From NCBI GenBank assembly GCA_030839105.1, contig JAUZEI010000276.1, positions 1 through 5,997 of the forward strand: 5,997 nucleotides of DNA, read 5' to 3'. The translations under genes were made by a program, and so were the position numbers. Below the pieces are notes generated by a model. The model was not told where the DNA came from. It saw only the letters and a program-made list of their open reading frames with translations, and made no database searches. This document shows, in pieces, positions 1-4,617 of the stretch (position 1 is its first letter; each line of letters opens with the position of its first letter). Origin of the DNA: Actinomycetota bacterium. Its GTDB lineage: Bacteria; Actinomycetota; Acidimicrobiia; IMCC26256; PALSA-610.

Positions 1-200
1 AACGAGTGCGGCAACCGGTCGTCCGGCACCGTCGCGCCCGCGGCGCGCAAGGCCTGCGCGGCAACCTGCCCGCCGTAGAGCGACATGCGCGCCCCGGCGC
101 CCGGCTCGTTCTCGCCGCGGAAAAGATCGCGGTCGAGCACCTCGAGGTCGAGCAGGGCCGTCAGGCGGCTCGCAGACGATCCCGAGTCAGTCGGCTGCAC
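1..200 (-). CDS. Acyl-CoA thioesterase II (TesB-like), N-terminal part, cut by left edge
   Basis: Read on the minus strand from a GTG at 200-198, this frame stays open to the window edge (66 full codons). It gives a protein with LTALLDLEVLDRDLFRG at about residues 12-28, then LYGGQVAAQAL (about 41-51) and VPDDRLPHS at the edge. This is the N-terminal hot-dog half of TesB-type acyl-CoA thioesterases, where a LLDLE..D.LFRG start, a GGQV.AQAL helix and a HSLH strand are characteristic. The family hydrolyses acyl-CoA to free fatty acid and CoA in the cytoplasm. The GTG start is chosen because a GGGAG ribosome binding site (plus-strand 206-210) lies 5 nt upstream and the N-terminal length fits the family. 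The catalytic Asp/Gln/Thr residues lie in the part outside the window. It is divergent from the VOC gene. The recognised motifs make the family fairly sure; substrate chain length cannot be told. Confidence 0.86.
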   Translation of the reverse strand, partial: MQPTDSGSSASRLTALLDLEVLDRDLFRGENEPGAGARMSLYGGQVAAQALRAAGATVPDDRLPHS

Positions 201-205
201 GCGTA

Positions 206-210
206 CTCCC
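206..210 (-). promoter_or_regulatory. Ribosome binding site of the thioesterase gene
   Basis: On the minus strand GGGAG lies 5 nt before the GTG at 200. It is the main reason to prefer this GTG over the internal ATG at 86, which would remove the conserved LLDLE/LFRG segment. Confidence 0.6.
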
Positions 211-215
211 GTCCC

Positions 216-244
216 GTGACGTGTCCTGCGGTTCGGACCATAAT
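216..244 (+). promoter_or_regulatory. Probable sigma-70-type promoter for the VOC gene
   Basis: A -35-like GTGACG (216-221; 4 of 6 to TTGACA) is followed after exactly 17 bp by a -10-like CATAAT (239-244; 5 of 6 to TATAAT). This would start transcription near 251 and leave a leader of roughly 37 nt before the VOC ATG. On the other strand the same A/T patch reads TATGGT (237-242), a possible -10 for the thioesterase, so the two divergent genes may have back-to-back promoters that share bases. The hexamers are directly visible; promoter activity is inferred. Confidence 0.5.
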
Positions 245-275
245 CTCGGTGGGGCTCGTTCGAGCGCTTGCTACG

Positions 276-282
276 AAGGAGG
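276..282 (+). promoter_or_regulatory. Strong Shine-Dalgarno of the VOC gene
   Basis: AAGGAGG lies 5 nt before the ATG at 288, a near-perfect match to the 16S rRNA anti-SD. It fixes the start of the VOC gene, although the reading frame stays open a further 280 bases upstream. Confidence 0.85.
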
Positions 283-287
283 GGACG

Positions 288-743
288 ATGCTGCTCGCCG
301 GCGTGAATCATGTAGCGGTCATCACCGACGACACCGAACGGTTCGTGCGGTTCTACCAGGACGTGTTCGACGCAACGGCCTCACACCGCGAGCAGATCGG
401 TCCGGGCACCCTGACGATGGTCGACATCGGCCCGCGCACGGAGCTCAACGTCTTCGAGATGCACGGCGACGCGGCCCCGGACCTCACACGAGGGTCGATG
501 TTCGGGCACGGCCCAATCGACCACATCGGTCTGCAGGCCGCCGACCGCGACGCGTTCGTCGAGATCCGGCGGCGCCTCGTGGCCCAGGGGGCGAGCGACG
601 GGTTCGTCACCGACTTCGGACGGGCACACAGCGTCTTCTTCAAGGACCCCGACGGTCTCGAAGGCGAAGTGTTGTTGTGGATCTCGCACGACGCCGAGGT
701 CCATCCCCCCGGCACCGAAGCGACCGGGTACGAGCCGGTGTAG
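288..743 (+). CDS. VOC-family (glyoxalase / dioxygenase superfamily) protein
   Basis: A 151-residue protein of the vicinal oxygen chelate fold, made of two beta-alpha-beta-beta-beta modules. Module one opens with GVNHVAVITDD (H8); module two opens with IDHIGLQ (H79) and closes with FFKDPDGLEGEVLLW (117-131). H8, H79 and an acidic residue of the last strand (E125 or E127) are in the places of the divalent-metal ligands of this superfamily; E52 or E57 in strand ELNVFE may be the fourth. Members include glyoxalase I, extradiol dioxygenases, methylmalonyl-CoA epimerase and antibiotic-resistance proteins, so the substrate is not predictable. Length is usual for a single VOC unit, and no signal peptide is seen. 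The start is set by the strong SD at 276-282. The Nfu-HEAT gene follows 49 nt after the stop on the same strand and could be co-transcribed. Confidence 0.9.
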   Translation: MLLAGVNHVAVITDDTERFVRFYQDVFDATASHREQIGPGTLTMVDIGPRTELNVFEMHGDAAPDLTRGSMFGHGPIDHIGLQAADRDAFVEIRRRLVAQGASDGFVTDFGRAHSVFFKDPDGLEGEVLLWISHDAEVHPPGTEATGYEPV

Positions 744-745
744 TT

Positions 746-769
746 GCCGTCGGTCGCGTTTGCGACGGC
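746..769 (+). terminator. Hairpin just after the VOC stop codon (possible weak terminator)
   Basis: GCCGTCG (746-752) can pair with CGACGGC (763-769), a perfect 7-bp stem with a 10-nt loop. A competing hairpin GTCGC/GCGAC (753-757 with 762-766, loop GTTT) overlaps it, so only one can form at a time. No T-run follows, which is common in GC-rich actinobacteria but leaves terminator function uncertain. It lies 2 nt after the VOC stop and just before the TACCGT box of the next gene. Confidence 0.35.
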
Positions 770-778
770 ACCCGGGCG

Positions 779-784
779 TACCGT
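779..784 (+). promoter_or_regulatory. Candidate -10 box for leaderless start of the Nfu-HEAT gene
   Basis: TACCGT fits the actinobacterial -10 pattern TANNNT and ends 8 nt before the ATG at 793 (5 nt before the in-frame GTG at 790). There is no Shine-Dalgarno sequence in the gap. Transcription starting at or next to the start codon would explain this. No clear -35 is visible. Confidence 0.35.
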
Positions 785-792
785 TGCCCGTG

Positions 793-1905
793 ATGCCCGA
801 CTCCCGACGCGACGAGGGACGACACGAGGTTGCGGCGCGCGGGCTCACACCGATCGCGGTGACACACCTCACCGTCGACGCGCTCGGAAGCATCGACCTC
901 GCGAACCTTGGTCCGGTCAAGAAGCTTCTGAAGCGATTCTTCTCCGACGAGGCGTGGAGTTCGCACGACGACGACGTGCTGGCCGAGCTCGTCGGGGCGG
1001 GTTCGGGTTGGTGGCGCCACGAGCTCGATGACGACTTCCGGTTGGAGTTCGGCTGGCGCGACGGCGCGTTCCGCCTGGATGTCGCGGCGCGTGCCGCCGG
1101 CGGTGAGATGTTCGCGGGGCCCGTCGCTCCCGAGGTGACGCCCAATCCCCGAACCATCCGATTCGTCACGCCGCCCATCCACGACGGACCCAGCCGTTGG
1201 TATGCGTCGGCCGCGGAGGCGGACGACGCGCGAGTGGCACGAGTATTCGCCGAGTTCGACGACGTGGCCAACGTCCTCGTCGGTCCCGACTTCGTCGCCG
1301 TCGGCCTGCACCGTCCCGATCGGTGGGAGCAGGTCCTCGAAAACATGCTGCGCCTCGTCACCGCGGAGTTCGCGACGACCGCCGCCGAACCTGGGTCCGC
1401 GCACCTCGGCGCCGCCGCAGTGGAAGCGCGTGGCGACTCGCGGCGGCCCCAGGCCACTTCCGAAAGCGACGGCGGCCGCGCGCTCGAACAGGCATGGAAA
1501 GCGCTCGGGGCGCTGCACGCGACGGAGCCCGGCGACCGCGACCGGATCCTTGCCTCGGTCTCGTCGACCGACCGGGCGATGCGTCAGGTGGCCGCTCGCC
1601 TCGTCGCCGATGCCGACGCCGGCGTCGCCGAGAACGCATGGGGCCGTCTCCTCGGCGACCCGAGCCGCAGTGTGCGGCGGGCGGTCGTCGACGCCATGGT
1701 CGACGCGGGGCGACCGGAGTTGCGCGCCCTATTCGAGCGCGCGCTGGCCGACGGCGACCCGTGGACGCGCTGGAAGGCGCTGCGCGGCCTCGTCGACCTC
1801 GGAGTGGAGGCCAGCCGGGCGGCCGTGGTCGCACTCGCCGACGACCCCGACTTCCGGGTGCGGCTCGAGGCGGCGCGCGCGCTCCGCGACCCCGCCGAGT
1901 CGTGA
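793..1905 (+). CDS. Nfu/NifU N-terminal-like domain protein with C-terminal HEAT repeats
   Basis: A 370-residue protein. Residues about 1-110 are an unassigned region, probably mixed alpha/beta, with a WWRHELDDDFRLEF segment (73-86). Residues about 114-190 match the Nfu/NifU N-terminal domain: TPNPRTIRF (116-124), a central helix, then VFAEFDDVANVLVGPDFVAV (151-170) and a final helix. After a low-complexity linker (about 195-230), residues about 255-368 form HEAT/PBS-lyase-like helical repeats rich in D-x-xVR and ARAL-type motifs. The order Nfu_N then HEAT recalls the firmicute conserved virulence factor C family, known to me only as an architecture. The protein has no cysteine at all and no C-terminal CxxC Nfu domain, so it cannot itself hold an Fe-S cluster through thiols; a binding or scaffold role is more likely. 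ATG 793 is preferred; GTG 790 or TTG 760 (11 residues longer) are alternatives. Convergent with the cyclase gene. Confidence 0.82.
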   Translation: MPDSRRDEGRHEVAARGLTPIAVTHLTVDALGSIDLANLGPVKKLLKRFFSDEAWSSHDDDVLAELVGAGSGWWRHELDDDFRLEFGWRDGAFRLDVAARAAGGEMFAGPVAPEVTPNPRTIRFVTPPIHDGPSRWYASAAEADDARVARVFAEFDDVANVLVGPDFVAVGLHRPDRWEQVLENMLRLVTAEFATTAAEPGSAHLGAAAVEARGDSRRPQATSESDGGRALEQAWKALGALHATEPGDRDRILASVSSTDRAMRQVAARLVADADAGVAENAWGRLLGDPSRSVRRAVVDAMVDAGRPELRALFERALADGDPWTRWKALRGLVDLGVEASRAAVVALADDPDFRVRLEAARALRDPAES

Positions 1906-1921
1906 CGGTGATGGCGACCGG

Positions 1922-2881
1922 TCAGTCGCTCGTCGGCGATCGACCGAGCACGGCGCCGTTGCGCAGCACGGCCACCGGACCGTCCTCGCTCACTGCGATG
2001 ACAGTGGCGCTCGGGTCGTCGTAGCTGTAGCGCCGCCCCGACGTGTGCCGCGTACCTCCGAACGCGTCGACCGATTCCTCGGCCGCGTTGCTCGGCACGA
2101 GCCGCACACCTAGTTGGCGCAGCACGCCGTCGGCGTCGAAGACCGCGGCGCCGTCGACCTGGTCGAGCGCGTGCCGGAGCGGGGCCAGGTGAGAGGCCTG
2201 GAGTATGCGCAGCGGGGGAGGTGTGGGAAGGCGTTCCTCGACCGGGGGACCGGCCTCGATCGCGGGGCGGTAGATGAGCAGCGACCCGATGCCCCTCGAA
2301 CCGAGATCGTGCACGGCGAACTCCAGCATCGCTTCGAGCACCTTGGCATTGCTGTGATCGGCGCGCGCGGTCACCGCCTCGATCCAGCCCGTCACCGGGG
2401 GCTCGTGATGCCAGCGCAAGCCCTGCCACCGAAGGACGCCGAAGGCTCCGACCACTCGGACCGCACCGGCCGGGTGCCGCTGGACGATCGTGGCCCCGAG
2501 CACGCCGGCCAGCACGACGAGGTCGCGTTCCGATCCGGCGGGCCGGTCGAACACCATCCACTCGTTGACCCCGTCGACGCGCCGAACGAGCCAACTCGAA
2601 AGGCCGTCGGCGAAGCGCCGGGCATCCGGGAGCGGTTGCCGATCGACGGGTCCGCGGGTGATGTCGAGCTGCGCACCTTCGGCCCACGTCGCCGGATCGG
2701 TCGAGGGCTCGATGATCGTGCCGCCGCTCACGACACGCCGCTCGTGCACGATGGGCCGGAGCGCCTGGTCGATCTCCTCCAACAGCAGCTCGCGAAAAGC
2801 GACGCTGCCGCCGGGCCGGAGACCGATCTCGTCGAGCTCCTCGGCGAGTCGCTGCAAACGCCGATCGGCGGCGGGAGCCAT
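1922..2881 (-). CDS. Probable diadenylate cyclase (DAC / DisA_N domain protein)
   Basis: A 319-residue protein. The C-terminal half (about 165-312) shows the DAC domain that condenses two ATP into cyclic di-AMP: a helix then LGSRGIGSLLIYRP (193-206), VDGAAVFDADGVL with the DGA motif (243-245), GGTRH (275-279), and VIAVSEDGPVAVLRNG (294-309). In DisA, CdaA and Mycobacterium DacA the second motif is RHR; here it reads RHTS, so the third position is Thr. Residues 1-160 are an unassigned region, perhaps sensory, with no obvious membrane segment. It lacks the DisA helix-hairpin-helix DNA-binding tail and the CdaA membrane helices, so it is neither classical type. The ATG at 2881 is chosen: a longer frame from GTG 2980 would cover the osmC ribosome binding site. 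No SD precedes it, but TATCGT lies 8 nt upstream on its strand. Family assignment is fairly sure; catalytic activity is inferred. Confidence 0.82.
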   Translation of the reverse strand: MAPAADRRLQRLAEELDEIGLRPGGSVAFRELLLEEIDQALRPIVHERRVVSGGTIIEPSTDPATWAEGAQLDITRGPVDRQPLPDARRFADGLSSWLVRRVDGVNEWMVFDRPAGSERDLVVLAGVLGATIVQRHPAGAVRVVGAFGVLRWQGLRWHHEPPVTGWIEAVTARADHSNAKVLEAMLEFAVHDLGSRGIGSLLIYRPAIEAGPPVEERLPTPPPLRILQASHLAPLRHALDQVDGAAVFDADGVLRQLGVRLVPSNAAEESVDAFGGTRHTSGRRYSYDDPSATVIAVSEDGPVAVLRNGAVLGRSPTSD

Positions 2882-2889
2882 GGCGCAGG

Positions 2890-2895
2890 ACGATA
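2890..2895 (-). promoter_or_regulatory. Candidate -10 box for leaderless start of the cyclase gene
   Basis: On the minus strand TATCGT (TANNNT pattern) ends 8 nt before the ATG at 2881, with no Shine-Dalgarno between. This is the same layout as at the Nfu-HEAT and Gfo/Idh genes. The -35 is not clear. Confidence 0.35.
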
Positions 2896-2970
2896 CCGGC
2901 CGCGGACGTCGATAGATTCGCCCCTTCCACGAGATACCGATCAGATGCGAGAGCGCTCGCGCCCGAAACA

Positions 2971-2976
2971 GAGGAG
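2971..2976 (+). promoter_or_regulatory. Shine-Dalgarno of osmC
   Basis: GAGGAG lies 6 nt before the ATG at 2983. Just upstream, GCGAG/CTCGC (2947-2951 with 2956-2960, loop of 4) with the 8-bp palindrome GAGCGCTC (2951-2958) could be a small hairpin or operator in the osmC leader; no regulator can be named. Confidence 0.75.
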
Positions 2977-2982
2977 ACACCT

Positions 2983-3408
2983 ATGCCGGCCAAGGGCAGT
3001 GCAGAGTGGAGAGGGGACCTTCCGTCAGGCGCGGGAACGTTCACCGCAGGCGACACGATCAGGGGTGGATACACCTTCAAGTCGCGATTCGAAGACGGTC
3101 CGGGCTCGAATCCGGAGCAACTGATCGCCGCCGCCCACGCCGCTTGTTTCTCCATGGCGCTCTCGAACATGCTGGCCAAGGCGGGGAATCCGCCCGACTC
3201 GGTGCACACCGACGCCACCGTCACGCTGCGTCCCGTCGACGGCTCCCCGACCATCACCAAGATCGCGTTGGTCACCGTCGGCCGGGTTCCGGGCATCGAC
3301 GAGGCCGCGTTCATCGAGCACGCACAAGCGGCCAAGGCGGGCTGCCCGGTGAGCCGCGCGCTTGCGTCCGTCCCCGAGATCACACTCGAGGCATCACTCG
3401 CTCAATGA
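2983..3408 (+). CDS. osmC: OsmC-type peroxiredoxin
   Basis: A 141-residue protein that follows classical OsmC over its full length: an N-terminal KGSAEWRGDLPSGAGTF strand pair, R35 in FKSRFEDG, SNPEQLIAAAHAACFSMALS (42-61), TKIALVTV and VPGID (92-106), and AKAGCPVSRAL (117-127), ending in an EITLEASL strand. C55 and C121 are the peroxidatic and resolving cysteines; R35 and E45 are the usual active-site Arg and Glu. The family reduces organic and inorganic hydroperoxides in the cytoplasm as a domain-swapped homodimer. It resembles E. coli OsmC more than the Ohr subgroup, for instance at HAACFSMALS and KAGCPVS. Start set by GAGGAG at 2971. It is divergent from the cyclase with a 101-base intergenic region and convergent with the Gfo/Idh gene, so it is probably a single-gene unit. 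Confidence 0.95.
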   Translation: MPAKGSAEWRGDLPSGAGTFTAGDTIRGGYTFKSRFEDGPGSNPEQLIAAAHAACFSMALSNMLAKAGNPPDSVHTDATVTLRPVDGSPTITKIALVTVGRVPGIDEAAFIEHAQAAKAGCPVSRALASVPEITLEASLAQ

Positions 3409-3440
3409 CCGGGCCGTCTCGGCCGCGGATATTTCCCGGT
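3408..3440. terminator. Inverted repeat beginning at the osmC stop codon, likely terminator
   Basis: ACCGGG (3408-3413) pairs with CCCGGT (3435-3440), 6 bp, starting on the last base of the osmC TGA. A smaller hairpin GGCCG-TCT-CGGCC (3412-3424) followed by an A/T patch ATATTT (3429-3434) is an alternative fold. Either could end osmC transcription. Confidence 0.45.
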
Positions 3441-3462
3441 TCGCGTCGCGCACACGTGCTGA

Positions 3463-3506
3463 CGGTGGACGAGGTTGGCCACCGGCGTACGCGCGGGCGA
3501 CGCCCG
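3463..3506. repeat. Two further short inverted repeats in the osmC / oxidoreductase convergent gap
   Basis: CGGTGG (3463-3468) pairs with CCACCG (3479-3484), loop 10. CGGGC (3494-3498) pairs with GCCCG (3502-3506), loop GAC. They lie between convergent stops and may act as terminators for the minus-strand gene or in both directions. There is no coding frame here that looks real. Confidence 0.4.
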
Positions 3507-3507
3507 A

Positions 3508-3548
3508 GGCGTCAGGCGCTCGGCGTCAGGCGCTCGGCGTCAGGCGCC
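3508..3548. repeat. 14-bp tandem repeat, about 2.9 copies, spanning the oxidoreductase stop codon
   Basis: The unit GGCGTCAGGCGCTC occurs at 3508-3521 and 3522-3535 exactly, and the first 12 bases again at 3536-3547. Each copy holds TCA, the minus-strand stop TGA, at 3512, 3526 and 3540. The innermost one (3540-3542) is the actual stop of the Gfo/Idh gene. As 14 is not a multiple of three, the three stops fall in three different frames. Confidence 0.9.
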
Positions 3549-4523
3549 GCGCGGCGTCATCCCGGCGGCGACATAGATCGCGTCGAGGACGCGCATGTTG
3601 GCGATCGAGTCGGCGGGAGGGGTCAGGGTCGGAGTACCACGCAGGACGGCCCCGCAGAAGGCCTCGAGTTGGTATTCGTAGGTGGGCCGGCGCGAGAAAC
3701 GTTCGGTGCGGGTCTTGCCGGCCGTCTTCACGCGCATCCGATGCCAGACCTGCGGCGCGGTCGGGTTGACGACGCGCATCTCACCCCGGTCACCGGTCAC
3801 GCGCACCGAGGTCTGCAGCACCCAGTGCGACCACATCGAACACGTGATGCGCCCCGTGTGACCACTCGGGAATGTCAACTCGGCGCGCATTGCCCGGTCG
3901 ATCTGCGGCGTCCGCAACTTCGCGACGGCGGAAACGACGTCGGGCTCCTCGCGCCCGAGCAGTCTCGCCATGTGCACGGTGTACGTGCCGACATCCATCG
4001 TCGCGCCGCCCGCGAGGTCGTACTGATAGCGGATGTCGGAGAACTTCGGTAGCGGAAAACAGAGCGCGGCTTCGATGCGCGCGATGGTGCCGAGCTCGTC
4101 GCTCTCGACGATCTCGCGCATGCGGTGCGCAAGCGGGTGGTACCGGTAGTGGAACGCCTCCATCACGACGAGGCCGGTGCGCTCGGCGACCGCGGCGACG
4201 GCTTCGGCCTCGCGCGCGTTCGCCGTGAACGGCTTCTCGCACAGCACGTGTTTGCCCGCTTCGAGCGCCGCGATCGTCCACTGCGCGTGCAGCCCGTTGG
4301 GGAGCGGGTTGTACACGGCGTCGATCTCCGGATCCGCGACGAGCTCGGTGTAGGAGTTGTGCGCCTTCGGGATGCCGTGCTTCGACGCGAACGCATCGGC
4401 CCGGCTGCGATCCCGAGCCGCGACGGCTCCGATCTGCGCTTCCTCGACGTTGCGGGCGGGCTTGATCACAGCCGCCGGTGCAATACGCGCCGCGCCGAGT
4501 ATTCCGATCCGAACAGTGTCCAT
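3540..4523 (-). CDS. Gfo/Idh/MocA-family NAD(P)-dependent oxidoreductase
   Basis: A 327-residue protein, usual length for the family. The N-terminal Rossmann domain has the dinucleotide loop GILGAARIA (7-15), YNPLPNGLHAQW (71-82), and the signature EKPF (96-99) with the lysine (K97) that sits at the active site. The C-terminal alpha/beta domain has MEAFHYRYHP (121-130), a conserved segment of the dihydrodiol dehydrogenase and D-xylose dehydrogenase-like branch, and GGATMDVGTYTVHMA (172-186), where D177 and Y181 or H184 are in the usual catalytic places. The likely reaction is reversible oxidation of a sugar, polyol or cyclic diol with NAD(P); substrate unknown. ATG 4523 is chosen because the Rossmann strand begins 3 residues later; the frame is open further upstream. 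No SD is present but TACAGT lies 7 nt before the ATG. Divergent from the hydrolase gene. Confidence 0.9.
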   Translation of the reverse strand: MDTVRIGILGAARIAPAAVIKPARNVEEAQIGAVAARDRSRADAFASKHGIPKAHNSYTELVADPEIDAVYNPLPNGLHAQWTIAALEAGKHVLCEKPFTANAREAEAVAAVAERTGLVVMEAFHYRYHPLAHRMREIVESDELGTIARIEAALCFPLPKFSDIRYQYDLAGGATMDVGTYTVHMARLLGREEPDVVSAVAKLRTPQIDRAMRAELTFPSGHTGRITCSMWSHWVLQTSVRVTGDRGEMRVVNPTAPQVWHRMRVKTAGKTRTERFSRRPTYEYQLEAFCGAVLRGTPTLTPPADSIANMRVLDAIYVAAGMTPRGA

Positions 4524-4530
4524 GCGGTGC

Positions 4531-4536
4531 ACTGTA
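4531..4536 (-). promoter_or_regulatory. Candidate -10 box for leaderless start of the oxidoreductase gene
   Basis: On the minus strand TACAGT (TANNNT; 4 of 6 to TATAAT) ends 7 nt before the ATG at 4523, which would place the transcription start on the A of the start codon. The gap GCACCGC has no Shine-Dalgarno. This is the best of the three leaderless candidates in the window. Confidence 0.45.
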
Positions 4537-4550
4537 AGAGTTCGAAGCTG

Positions 4551-4562
4551 ACGCATGTGCGT
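4551..4562. promoter_or_regulatory. Perfect 5-2-5 inverted repeat in divergent promoter region (possible operator)
   Basis: ACGCA (4551-4555) and TGCGT (4558-4562) are separated by TG. The site lies between the oxidoreductase and hydrolase genes, about where the oxidoreductase -35 region would be. It could bind a dimeric regulator of both genes, but a 5-bp arm also occurs by chance in GC-rich DNA. Confidence 0.25.
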
Positions 4563-4602
4563 TCTGTGGAATGCTGTCGTCCGTCGAGAACGTCGATTGG
4601 GC

Positions 4603-4612
4603 GAGGGGAAGG
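4603..4612 (+). promoter_or_regulatory. Ribosome binding site of the alpha/beta hydrolase gene
   Basis: The purine-rich stretch GAGGGGAAGG ends 5 nt before the ATG at 4618. It supports this start over the in-frame ATG at 4555, which has no such site and would overlap the divergent promoter region. Confidence 0.65.
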
Positions 4613-4617
4613 CAACC

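Noticed and set aside
6..287. Upstream extension of the VOC reading frame
   Set aside because: It lies antisense to the conserved TesB N terminus, is arginine-rich without family motifs, and the strong SD at 276-282 marks the true start at 288.
381..1518. Long minus-strand frames opposite the VOC and Nfu-HEAT genes
   Set aside because: Low-complexity Arg/Ser/Ala-rich translations with no recognisable motif; typical antisense shadows in GC-rich DNA.
2114..3124. A 336-residue plus-strand frame opposite the cyclase
   Set aside because: It mirrors the DAC gene, lacks motifs, and runs out of frame into osmC.
1584..3383. A 599-residue minus-strand frame across three genes
   Set aside because: It is antisense to the HEAT repeats and osmC and out of frame with the cyclase; all three overlapped genes have clear family motifs and this frame has none.
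3006..4052. Plus-strand frame overlapping osmC and the oxidoreductase
   Set aside because: Out of frame with osmC and antisense to the Gfo/Idh gene; arginine-rich shadow.
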